From an uncultured Clostridia bacterium (GTDB lineage: Bacteria > Bacillota_A > Clostridia > TANB77 > CAG-508): a DNA stretch of 10,850 bases. The translations under genes and the position numbers were made by a program. The notes beneath the pieces were generated by a model, which searched no databases, had not been told where the DNA came from, and worked only from the letters and a program-made list of their open reading frames with translations. This document shows, piece after piece, positions 1 through 5,989 of this stretch (its first letter is position 1; the number at the start of each line of letters is the position of its first letter). The DNA lies in contig CANPZA010000043.1 of the NCBI GenBank assembly GCA_947588915.1, forward strand, positions 1 through 10,850, read 5' to 3'.

Positions 1-3
1 CAC

Positions 4-30
4 TTTGTATAATTAGACTGCTTATACAAA
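4..30. repeat. 9-bp perfect inverted repeat
   Basis: TTTGTATAA (4-12) and TTATACAAA (22-30) are exact reverse complements separated by 9 bases. It could be a protein-binding dyad or an RNA hairpin. No T-run follows, so it is not an intrinsic terminator. No gene is recognised in 1-218. One forward frame is open from 3 to about 153, but it runs through the terminator hairpin and resembles nothing known. Confidence 0.4.
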
Positions 31-105
31 TACGAATGAACTTTATAGCATCGGCTCATCACACCAAACACTTTTTAAGAGGTGTTGCATTTCTCTTTGC
101 ACGAC

Positions 106-145
106 AAAAAAGCCCGTTTGTAGATTCTTATTCTACAAACGGACT
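106..145 (-). terminator. Intrinsic terminator of the HEPN operon
   Basis: Read on the minus strand, a 14-bp stem (CCGTTTGTAGA pairs with TCTACAAACGG, extended by three more pairs including one G-T) has a 7-nt loop and is followed by a T-run (106-111). It lies about 75 bases past the stop of the last HEPN gene, as expected for the end of that transcript. A smaller hairpin (AATCGC/GCGATT) lies between gene and terminator at about 182-199. Confidence 0.85.
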
Positions 146-218
146 TTATCACTAATATTCTTATTTAATTTGCCCTCACAATCGCTTTGTGGCGATTTTA
201 AATTGGAGAGAGTATAAT

Positions 219-956
219 TTATTTTCTATCAAATTTTTCTATGTAAAACTGTTCTATATGCTTGCCTAGAAAATCAACATATTCTTTTAATAATTTTAAA
301 CTGGATTCTATTACATTTTTTATTTCAGTACTTGATTTTGATTGTCTAACGCCATAAGATATTAATCCGCTTTTATGATATTCTGGAAGTGATCTAGTAT
401 TTAATGGTGAAAAACTATGTGTTAACTGGTTCCTTAAATTTTCCATTTCCTTATAAACTGGATTTGATTGTATATCTATCAAATACTTATATAATTTCTT
501 ATCATTTGTTCTTAAATATTTTATTACACGAGATATTATATCTTTCTCATAATGATTTATTCCCAGATTATATAAGTTGCTAATTATATGTATAGTTCTT
601 TCGAAATTACTTTTTATTTCAAACAAACAAATTCTACTAAAATAATTAAAATAATACTTATTTATATAATCTCCTTCTTGATATTCTTTTTCATTAAGGT
701 CAACTTCTCTATATTCTGGAATACCTTTATTATAATAATTACAAACTAATATATATGGAATTTCTATGTTTAACATAGTGAAGTTAAATTCATTTATCCA
801 TGGTAAAACATTATCATAATAATCTAACTCATCGCCATAACAAGGATCATTTTGTATTTCATATTTTACTTGTATTCTTATTTTCTCAATATCTTTTGTA
901 ATTTTATGTGCTTCTTCTACCTCAGGAAATTGAAAATAGTTATATATACTTTTCAT
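219..956 (-). CDS. HEPN-domain protein (putative RNase), second gene of the operon
   Basis: A 245-residue protein, mostly predicted helical. Near residues 175-180 it carries R-N-Q-L-T-H, the Rx4H motif of HEPN domains with the common Asn after Arg. In HEPN toxins and effectors the Arg and His form a metal-independent RNase site, usually across a dimer. The motif sits in the last third, with a long helical N-terminal part, as in HEPN proteins of the Cthe_2314-like type; that family assignment is from memory. The ATG has an AGGAG site 7 nt upstream. This site lies inside the last codons of the upstream gene (stop 3 nt before this start), so translation is probably coupled. Function is inferred from the motif and context. 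It could also be a non-catalytic HEPN partner. Confidence 0.75.
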   Translation of the reverse strand: MKSIYNYFQFPEVEEAHKITKDIEKIRIQVKYEIQNDPCYGDELDYYDNVLPWINEFNFTMLNIEIPYILVCNYYNKGIPEYREVDLNEKEYQEGDYINKYYFNYFSRICLFEIKSNFERTIHIISNLYNLGINHYEKDIISRVIKYLRTNDKKLYKYLIDIQSNPVYKEMENLRNQLTHSFSPLNTRSLPEYHKSGLISYGVRQSKSSTEIKNVIESSLKLLKEYVDFLGKHIEQFYIEKFDRK

Positions 957-959
957 AAA

Positions 960-2912
960 TTAACTCCTATCATCAGATTTTAAATTATCATAAGTACATA
1001 AGTCATCATTAATTTTTATAATAATTAATACAAATAACTTTAGAAATGTTATATAATTAGTATAGTGTACATTTTCATTATCACTATCATTAGACTGTGT
1101 ACCATGAACATACATATTTCTTAAATCAAGAGAATTATTGAATGAGCTTTTATTTAGGTAGTAATTAAAATAATCTTGTTCTGGTCTAGATAAAAGTGAA
1201 CTTTCAACTTCAACCATTTGTTTATCTATTAACTTATCAAGTTCATTTCTATATGAAATTGGATATTTCCAATAATTAATAGCCTCATTTTCATGTAAAT
1301 CCTTAAGAATTGTAATTAATTTATTGTTAGTTATTTTAATAAATTCATTGCAATCTATATGTATATAATTTTTTTCTAAAAGATACTCAATGTCTCTTTT
1401 ATTATAATCTTCATAATCTGCTATGCTGATATTTTCATTTAACAATAGTTCATAAAAAGAATTATACTTATCATCTGCATCTTTTCTATATGAAAGCATA
1501 CATTGATCAGAAAAAAAGTAATAATCTATATTATTAAATTCTTGTGATTTATAATTTGGATAAATATATTTCTTTTCTAATTTACTTTTTATATCTTTAT
1601 ATGGTATAGGATTTGAAGACATCTGCAATAATTCATGATCTATATATCCATCTTCTATATATAAGTTATATTGTTTTATTATGGATTCTAATTCAGGCAA
1701 TAACGTTCTACATTTTTCTAAATATTTAGAACTTACTGAAGGTGGATTTATCTTATAGTTTTTTATTTTAAATTCATCTAAAATATACTCTTTAAAAAAC
1801 CACTCTATAACTTCTTCTAGTCTTATATCCAGTGCTTCAAGTCTTTGGTAATAACTAACCATTTGTAAATCTGATAGCATTTTTTTTATGTTAAAACCAA
1901 TACCGATATTATAAGCATGTTTTGATCTAGTAGAGAGTGTACTCTCAAAAAGACCTAATTCAGTTTTCTTACTAAATAATGTTATTCTCATTTGAAGATC
2001 AACAAAATTAAATAAGTAAATGAAATTATTTAATAATGTACTATAATCTAAATTATCTTTAATCCATTTCATTGAATATGAACACTTAATAATTCCTTTA
2101 TCCTCTTGCTCTATGATAGGTTCTTCTTGATTCTCTGCAAAACTTACTTCGACGCCATATTTCATACCAGACTTTCCATCAAAGAATTTTCGATTTTCAT
2201 CATTCGTTCTTTTCTTAGATTCTAATCTTGTTCTATCCGATATTTTTAATTCATTTGTACTTTGGATATTATTTATAATACCTAGATAATTTAGATTTGC
2301 AAAGGGTGCTTTAATGTAATTTAATATTAAAGTTTCTTTATCTTCTAAAGTAAACACTTCTGGAAAGTAAATAGTATTCCTTTGGTTTAAGTGTTCAATT
2401 TCATATTTATCTAAGAGTAATTCAGCATATTTACTATTATTCAATAGGCAAGTTCTTATGGTATTACCATAGTAATTAACAAGTTTTTTATTTCTTAAAA
2501 TATAATGCATACACACTTTTTCATTATGTAATAGCTCATCAAAAGTTGTTTCTGATACTCTTTCATATACTTTATATTTTTCTAGTAATTCGAAGAAATC
2601 ATCTTTATAAATTCTGTCAACTTTATTATATAATTCTACAAAATTACTATCATCAATGCTTTTTATATAACAAGCTACAATTCTTTTATATTCTTTGCAG
2701 ACTTTTTGAATAATTTCTATGTCTTGTTCTTTCCAGGTTATAAGATATGCCTTTATATCTATAAATTTTATTATATTATAAAATTCTATTATTTCATTCA
2801 CATCATAATCTACTTCATTACTATTAAACTGATCTGCTATCTCTTTTACTCTTCTAAGATGAAAGCCTGATGAGTAATCTGATGTAGAATAAAACTTCAC
2901 TCTATCATGCAT
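960..2912 (-). CDS. Large protein with C-terminal HEPN domain, first gene of the operon
   Basis: About 650 residues. I place the start at the ATG at 2912, not the in-frame TTG at 2981: AAAGGTGG sits 8 nt before this ATG, the TTG has no ribosome site, and the promoter -10 (2964-2969) lies downstream of the TTG. The C-terminal region has L-R-N-M-Y-V-H-G (Arg about 598, His about 603), an Rx4H HEPN signature in the form seen in Abi-like HEPN proteins. The N-terminal 500 or so residues are rich in Lys, Ile, Tyr and Glu and show no domain I can name. No P-loop, signal peptide or clear membrane segment is seen, apart from a short hydrophobic stretch (FLKLFVLIIIKI) in the last HEPN helix. Paired with the small HEPN gene it suggests an RNA-targeting defence or toxin module, with the large N-terminal part as possible sensor. 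This is an inference. Confidence 0.7.
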   Translation of the reverse strand: MHDRVKFYSTSDYSSGFHLRRVKEIADQFNSNEVDYDVNEIIEFYNIIKFIDIKAYLITWKEQDIEIIQKVCKEYKRIVACYIKSIDDSNFVELYNKVDRIYKDDFFELLEKYKVYERVSETTFDELLHNEKVCMHYILRNKKLVNYYGNTIRTCLLNNSKYAELLLDKYEIEHLNQRNTIYFPEVFTLEDKETLILNYIKAPFANLNYLGIINNIQSTNELKISDRTRLESKKRTNDENRKFFDGKSGMKYGVEVSFAENQEEPIIEQEDKGIIKCSYSMKWIKDNLDYSTLLNNFIYLFNFVDLQMRITLFSKKTELGLFESTLSTRSKHAYNIGIGFNIKKMLSDLQMVSYYQRLEALDIRLEEVIEWFFKEYILDEFKIKNYKINPPSVSSKYLEKCRTLLPELESIIKQYNLYIEDGYIDHELLQMSSNPIPYKDIKSKLEKKYIYPNYKSQEFNNIDYYFFSDQCMLSYRKDADDKYNSFYELLLNENISIADYEDYNKRDIEYLLEKNYIHIDCNEFIKITNNKLITILKDLHENEAINYWKYPISYRNELDKLIDKQMVEVESSLLSRPEQDYFNYYLNKSSFNNSLDLRNMYVHGTQSNDSDNENVHYTNYITFLKLFVLIIIKINDDLCTYDNLKSDDRS

Positions 2913-2963
2913 ATATTGCACCACCTTTATTATAAAACTTTCTAAAGTTTTATTTTTTCTTGC

Positions 2964-2969
2964 ATTATA
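2964..2969 (-). promoter_or_regulatory. Extended -10 promoter of the HEPN operon
   Basis: On the minus strand the sequence reads TGGTATAAT: a consensus TATAAT with the TGn extension that can replace a -35 box. No good -35 is visible 17 nt upstream. Transcription would start near 2957, giving a leader of about 45 nt to the AAAGGTGG site and the ATG at 2912. Confidence 0.65.
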
Positions 2970-3027
2970 CCATAGATTCAAAAATTTATAAATATCAATA
3001 ATAAGTTAGGCTGTTATTCTATCAAAA

Positions 3028-3047
3028 GTTCTAACATAGTTCTAACA
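3028..3047. repeat. Tandem GTTCTAACA pair, 11-bp period (candidate arm sites)
   Basis: GTTCTAACA occurs at 3028-3036 and 3039-3047 with TA between. The geometry matches the TACACGCT pairs at both ends of the neighbouring element (8-bp box, 11-bp period), and tyrosine integrases often bind such arm sites near att. It lies about 155 bp from the tRNA-Leu fragment. It could also be an operator of the HEPN promoter 60 bp away. Confidence 0.45.
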
Positions 3048-3087
3048 CTTAATTCAAAAATTTAGAAAAGAAATTTTTTGCTTTTTC

Positions 3088-3117
3088 TTGCATATTTAAC
3101 AATACTTGTGCTATAAT
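3088..3117 (+). promoter_or_regulatory. Sigma-A-like promoter reading towards the tRNA-Leu fragment
   Basis: TTGCAT (3088-3093), an 18-nt spacer and a perfect TATAAT (3112-3117). A transcript from about 3124 would run through the tRNA-like sequence to the terminator at 3267-3293, about 170 nt, with no credible ORF. This and the HEPN promoter occupy the stretch 2982-3473, which otherwise holds the att and arm sites and the methyltransferase promoter. Confidence 0.5.
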
Positions 3118-3201
3118 CTCTTACAGAGAAGCTAAATAGGTTAGTTATCAAAAGAGATTAATTGATGTTATCTAATGGTAAAAGATGAGGTGCGTAAAAT
3201 T

Positions 3202-3257
3202 CTTAAAATCCTGCGGTTGAATAAACCGTGCCGGTTCGATTCCGGCCATCTGCACCA
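3202..3257 (+). tRNA. tRNA-Leu(UAA) 3' portion only (integration target remnant)
   Basis: From the anticodon loop onward this is a clear tRNA-Leu. Loop CTTAAAA has anticodon TAA at 3204-3206, followed by stem half TCCTG, a long variable arm (CGGTT/AACCG, 3214-3228), a T-arm (GCCGG/CCGGC around TTCGATT), acceptor strand CATCTGC, discriminator A and an encoded CCA. The expected 5' partners CAGGA and GCAGATG are absent upstream. A weak D-arm-like hairpin (ATCT/AGAT at 3170-3186, GG in the loop) precedes it, but the anticodon stem cannot form. I read this as the 3' part of a split gene, most likely the right attachment site of an island to the left, with the intact gene outside the window. Confidence 0.7.
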
Positions 3258-3292
3258 ATAATTTGAAAAACTGCTAGAAATAGCGGTTTTTT
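3240..3292. repeat. Left attachment repeat (attL) of the element
   Basis: It starts at TTCCGGCC in the tRNA T-arm and runs through the CCA end and the whole downstream terminator. The same sequence recurs at 10089-10141, with one mismatch (T3259 versus G10108) and one T fewer in the final T-run. Integration in this repeat leaves a tRNA 3' end plus terminator on both sides. Confidence 0.9.
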
Positions 3293-3293
3293 T
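3267..3293 (+). terminator. tRNA-Leu terminator, left copy (part of att)
   Basis: AAAACTGCTA pairs with TAGCGGTTTT (one G-T pair) around a GAAA tetraloop and is followed by seven T. It starts 9 nt after the tRNA CCA, so it is the natural tRNA terminator. The A-run on the other side lets it also work for leftward transcription. Confidence 0.85.
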
Positions 3294-3310
3294 ATATTTT
3301 AAATTGAGTA

Positions 3311-3329
3311 TACACGCTCTGTACACGCT
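3311..3329. repeat. Left integrase arm-site pair (TACACGCT x2)
   Basis: TACACGCT at 3311-3318 and 3322-3329, 11-bp period, in the same orientation as the pair at 9945-9963 near the other end. Presence only inside both ends suggests binding sites for the N-terminal arm-binding domain of this element's integrase. Confidence 0.7.
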
Positions 3330-3350
3330 TTATAAAAAATAAAAAAGTAA

Positions 3351-3368
3351 AAGGCTTGTGTTTGAATT
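3351..3368 (+). promoter_or_regulatory. 18-bp regulatory box, left-end copy
   Basis: AAGGCTTGTGTTTGAATT. It matches 17 of 18 bases of the minus strand at 8751-8768, and a third degenerate copy lies at 8711-8726; those two flank the integrase promoter. It likely binds an element regulator or directionality factor, possibly the HTH protein at 8424-8702. A hairpin (AAAACGA/TCGTTTT with an inner AGAAT/ATTCT, 3373-3409) follows, before the methyltransferase promoter. Confidence 0.5.
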
Positions 3369-3411
3369 AAGAAAAAACGATTAAGAATATAGAAATTCTA
3401 GTCGTTTTTAT

Positions 3412-3440
3412 TTTACAATTAAGGCAATTTATGATAATAT
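3412..3440 (+). promoter_or_regulatory. Promoter of the cargo operon
   Basis: TTTACA (3412-3417), a 17-nt spacer and TAATAT (3435-3440) preceded by a TGn extension. The expected start near 3447 gives a short leader to the GGAG site and the ATG at 3474. Confidence 0.55.
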
Positions 3441-3473
3441 ATTATAAAATAGAATAAAGATTGGAGATTAAAA

Positions 3474-4139
3474 ATGGAATTTGATGATGATAGAAAACAA
3501 AATGCTATTGAAAAAGCAAATGAAAGGTGGAATAGCATACATAGTCATTATGAAAGAGAAAAAATCAAATATGATGATTGGTTAGAATTATTTGATAGAG
3601 CAATTAAAAATTGCAAGACACCAATTATAGATTTAGGTTGTGGTAGTGGTAATGATACATTATACCTAATTGAAAGAGGTAAAAAGGTAATACCTTGTGA
3701 TTATTCTAAAAATGCAATTGAGAACATAAAAAACAATTTTCCAGAGATAGAAAGAGCAGAATGTTTTGATATGAGTAAAGGCTTTCCTTTTGAAGACAAT
3801 TTAACCGATATAATAATTAGTGATTTATCATTACATTATTTTACAGAACAACAAACTTTAGGAATATTAGATGAGATAAAAAGAGTTTTAAGACCTAATG
3901 GCTTATTATTTTTTAGAGTTAATTCTATAAATGATATTAATTATGGTGCTAAAGAAGGAAAAGAAATTGAACACCATCTATATGAAACAGAAGATGGAAG
4001 ATATAAAAGATTTTTTGATGAAAAAGATATTACCACATTCTTTGCAGATTGGGATAAATTATATATTCACGAAGAAACATTAGGAAGATATGGAGCAGAA
4101 AAAGTTTTATGGAGAGGGGCAGTAAAAGTTAATAAATAA
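3474..4139 (+). CDS. Class I SAM-dependent methyltransferase (TehB/Methyltransf_11-like)
   Basis: A 221-residue soluble protein with a Rossmann methyltransferase core. Motif I D-L-G-C-G-S-G lies at residues 53-59, an acidic post-beta-2 residue at D76 (CDYS), a motif IV-like region ISDLSLHYF at 115-123, and L-R-P-N-G-L-L at 139-145. No DNA-methyltransferase catalytic motif (DPPY, NPPF or PC) is present, so a small-molecule or protein substrate is more likely than DNA. The first 45 residues form a helical cap. GGAG precedes the ATG. It is the first gene of a three-gene cargo cluster just inside attL, and the unknown next gene starts 22 nt downstream. Fold assignment is firm; the substrate cannot be told. 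Confidence 0.85.
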   Translation: MEFDDDRKQNAIEKANERWNSIHSHYEREKIKYDDWLELFDRAIKNCKTPIIDLGCGSGNDTLYLIERGKKVIPCDYSKNAIENIKNNFPEIERAECFDMSKGFPFEDNLTDIIISDLSLHYFTEQQTLGILDEIKRVLRPNGLLFFRVNSINDINYGAKEGKEIEHHLYETEDGRYKRFFDEKDITTFFADWDKLYIHEETLGRYGAEKVLWRGAVKVNK

Positions 4140-4161
4140 AATATAAAGGAGACTATGTAAA

Positions 4162-4644
4162 ATGAAAGAAAATTTACAAGAGAAATTAAGTAATGCATTT
4201 TATACTATTTATGAAGTACTTAATGAAACTGCTATTGAAATAAAAGAGAAATTAAAGAAAAAACTAGATGAAGAATTTGGAAAAAATACATTTAGTTTAA
4301 CAATTAGCAGAGGAAATATAAAAAATTTTCGTAATTATATATGGATAAATATTGAAGATATAGAAAATGAAAAATTTTATTCAATTAATTTATTTTATAA
4401 TGATATTAATACTAAAAGTGCAAATCCTCGTACACAATTTGGTAGATTTCAATTTTGGAAAGATGTTATTGTAGATAATAAAGAAATACCTAGTCCCCAT
4501 CTATGTATAACAAATAAAAAAGATATAGTACTATATTTCCTAGATGAAAAATCTTATAATCCAAAACAAGCAATATATGATGGAACATATAATTTAGACA
4601 AATTAGTTAATGAATTTATAAAGTTCTATAAGACTACTATATAA
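4162..4644 (+). CDS. Hypothetical protein, 160 aa, unknown function
   Basis: Not recognised. The N-terminal 40 residues form a charged amphipathic helix (many Lys and Glu). The remainder alternates hydrophobic and aromatic residues as in a compact alpha/beta domain, with segments such as NYIWINIEDIE and FGRFQFWKDV. No signal peptide, membrane helix, zinc site or nucleotide motif is seen. AAAGGAG lies 10 nt before the ATG. It sits between the methyltransferase and an XRE-type regulator, with only a few nt to the latter, so the three are probably co-transcribed. An accessory or defence role is possible only by position. Confidence 0.7.
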   Translation: MKENLQEKLSNAFYTIYEVLNETAIEIKEKLKKKLDEEFGKNTFSLTISRGNIKNFRNYIWINIEDIENEKFYSINLFYNDINTKSANPRTQFGRFQFWKDVIVDNKEIPSPHLCITNKKDIVLYFLDEKSYNPKQAIYDGTYNLDKLVNEFIKFYKTTI

Positions 4645-4662
4645 GGAATGAGGTGTAAAATA

Positions 4663-5112
4663 ATGAATGATATTTTACAAGAAAACGAAAATTGGATTAG
4701 AGATTTTGAAAAATGTTTTAAAAAAGATGAAAAAGAAAGTGTAACATTTGCAGATATATTTAATAGAATGATTGAAGAAAGGCATATTACAGAAACTGAA
4801 TTTCAAAATAAAACTCATATTGATAGAAATACTTTTAGATATTGGAAAAATGGAACTAAAAGGCCTTCAATGAGAAAATTCGTTGCATTTTGCATAACAT
4901 ATAAAATTAATTTTGCACGAGCAGTTTATATGATGGGATTTTTAGAGATTACTTTTATATTAACAAATAGAGTGCATTATGCTTATTATAATCTTATAGA
5001 ACATTGTTCTGGAAAAACACTTTTAGAATGTAATAAAATATTAAATGAGTTAAATATAGATGAAGTCCATTGGTTAGGTAATGATGATGACAAATGGTGG
5101 GAAGAAGATTAA
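4663..5112 (+). CDS. XRE-like helix-turn-helix protein
   Basis: About 149 residues. I choose the ATG at 4663 rather than 4648 because the GAGGTG ribosome site overlaps the earlier ATG and is 7 nt from the later one. Residues roughly 25-80 read as a lambda-repressor/XRE-like HTH: an initial helix (FADIFNRMIEERH), the turn-and-recognition segment TETEFQNKTHIDRNTFRYWKNGTKRPS, then a helix. This is the typical W/Y-x-x-G-x-x-x-P pattern at the end of the recognition helix. The C-terminal 65 residues end in an acidic, Trp-rich tail (DDDKWWEED) with no known domain. As the last cargo gene it may regulate the cargo operon or the divided TGCTAAAT operators just downstream. DNA binding is well supported; the target is inferred. 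Confidence 0.75.
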   Translation: MNDILQENENWIRDFEKCFKKDEKESVTFADIFNRMIEERHITETEFQNKTHIDRNTFRYWKNGTKRPSMRKFVAFCITYKINFARAVYMMGFLEITFILTNRVHYAYYNLIEHCSGKTLLECNKILNELNIDEVHWLGNDDDKWWEED

Positions 5113-5137
5113 TAAATACAATATTTTAAATGAAACG

Positions 5138-5173
5138 TATCACAATTTTAAAAAATTGTGATATTTTTTTTTA
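5138..5173 (+). terminator. Terminator of the cargo operon
   Basis: TATCACAATTTT pairs perfectly with AAAATTGTGATA (5138-5163) and a long T-run follows. It lies 26 nt after the HTH gene stop and separates the cargo from the replication and transfer operon. Confidence 0.85.
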
Positions 5174-5188
5174 TTTTTTTTATAAAAA

Positions 5189-5307
5189 TGCTAAATGCTA
5201 TTAACATTGATTAAATAAGTGTTTTTTAAAATTTTTCTAATTTAATGATTTTAAAAATGTGTATAAATAGAGACTAAAAAGTTTTCATTGCTAAATATCA
5301 TTTAGCA
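5189..5307. promoter_or_regulatory. TGCTAAAT operator sites before the core operon
   Basis: A half-site TGCTAAAT lies at 5189-5196. A full dyad TGCTAAAT-ATC-ATTTAGCA lies at 5289-5307. The two copies start exactly 100 bp apart, a spacing compatible with looping. Two other palindromes follow: GGTTAACC (5342-5349) and CAATGTACATTG (5354-5365). This otherwise gene-free 298-bp stretch between 5113 and 5410 is very AT-rich. It probably holds the operon promoter, but I cannot assign a clear -35/-10 pair. Confidence 0.5.
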
Positions 5308-5410
5308 TACAAAAGTCAAAAAAAATGTTGTAATAGATATAGGTTAACCGAAACAATGTACATTGAAAATTTAATAAAAAATAAATTTAGAAAAGGAGAA
5401 GTGATTTATC

Positions 5411-5815
5411 ATGGATATGAAAACCAAGTATTTAAAATTATCTAATGATTTATTAGGAAAGGCAGAAATATATGAATTATCTAGTGCGGAAACTTATAAC
5501 AGATATGATGAAATTGCAAAAAGAACAACTGATGAAGTTGCGGGAACACGTTTTAATGTATTATTAAAGATACCAGAGAAAGAAATATTTGATGAAAAAT
5601 TAGAAGTCAAAGTTGCAGGATTTAATCCTATTCCTCAATATAAAAGTGGAGATAAGGCATTTTGTAGGTTTACTAATTTGCAATTAACTATTTCAAAGAT
5701 TGAGTATGGTAAGGCAACTATAAAAGGTGTAGCAGATAGCATTGAATTAGTATCTACAAGCGACAATGAACAAATAAAAGGGCAACTTAAACTTAATTTA
5801 AACAACAAGCAGTAA
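5411..5815 (+). CDS. Small core protein, possibly HelP/YdcP-like (DUF961)
   Basis: A 134-residue soluble protein. The central part (GTRFNVLLKIPEKE through KAFCRFTNLQLTISKIEYGKATIKGVADSIELV) is beta-rich. It resembles, by memory, the DUF961 proteins that precede replication genes in Tn916-type and ICEBs1-like elements; YdcP/HelP of ICEBs1 is a helicase processivity factor. Its position, first gene of the core operon and just before origin and rep, fits that role. The ATG at 5411 follows AAAGGAG at a slightly long distance; the ATG at 5417 is an alternative. The two CGG triplets here are out of frame (GCG GAA, GCG GGA) and the reading frame is uninterrupted. The family call is tentative. Confidence 0.5.
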   Translation: MDMKTKYLKLSNDLLGKAEIYELSSAETYNRYDEIAKRTTDEVAGTRFNVLLKIPEKEIFDEKLEVKVAGFNPIPQYKSGDKAFCRFTNLQLTISKIEYGKATIKGVADSIELVSTSDNEQIKGQLKLNLNNKQ

Positions 5816-5837
5816 TATAATTGGTTAGAATGGCGTA

Positions 5838-5866
5838 GGCTTTGTCCGTAAGGGCAAGCCGAAGCC
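5838..5866. promoter_or_regulatory. GTAA-loop hairpin with AAGCC repeats beside the origin
   Basis: GGCTTTGTCC and GGGCAAGCC form a stem (one bulged T, one G-T pair) closed by a GTAA tetraloop at 5838-5860. A second AAGCC follows 6 bp after the first. It lies 12 bp from the origin stem-loop, so these may be Rep recognition repeats (iterons) or a single-strand origin. This is an inference from position. Confidence 0.45.
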
Positions 5867-5872
5867 AGTAAA

Positions 5873-5900
5873 AAAGCATAGATAGTATTACCTATGCTTT
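5873..5900. other. Rolling-circle replication origin with circovirus-type nonanucleotide
   Basis: A perfect 9-bp stem (AAAGCATAG/CTATGCTTT) encloses the 10-nt loop ATAGTATTAC. Positions 5883-5891 read TAGTATTAC, matching the TAGTATTAC/TAATATTAC class of nonanucleotides in the origin loops of circoviruses and geminiviruses, where Rep nicks between the seventh and eighth base (5889/5890 here). It lies 90 bp before the rep gene, whose product has the matching HUH endonuclease. A partial copy, TAGTATT, recurs at 5960-5966. Confidence 0.85.
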
Positions 5901-5989
5901 GTAGCAAAATCAATATAATTCATACGAGAGTAAGAAAAGTAAGTTGTTACATTTAATTGTAGTATTGTAGCAAATGTAGGAGGAAAAAT

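Noticed and set aside
3..153. Forward open frame at the left edge as the end of a gene
   Set aside because: It passes through the terminator hairpin at 106-145 and its translation resembles no known C-terminus.
3161..3257. An intact tRNA at 3161-3257
   Set aside because: A D-arm-like hairpin exists, but the anticodon stem cannot pair and only four of seven acceptor pairs match.
5635..5913. Minus-strand ORFs at 5635-5913, 7219-7440, 9496-9726 and 9874-10107
   Set aside because: They lie opposite well-supported genes or the origin, lack ribosome sites and have low-complexity hydrophobic translations.
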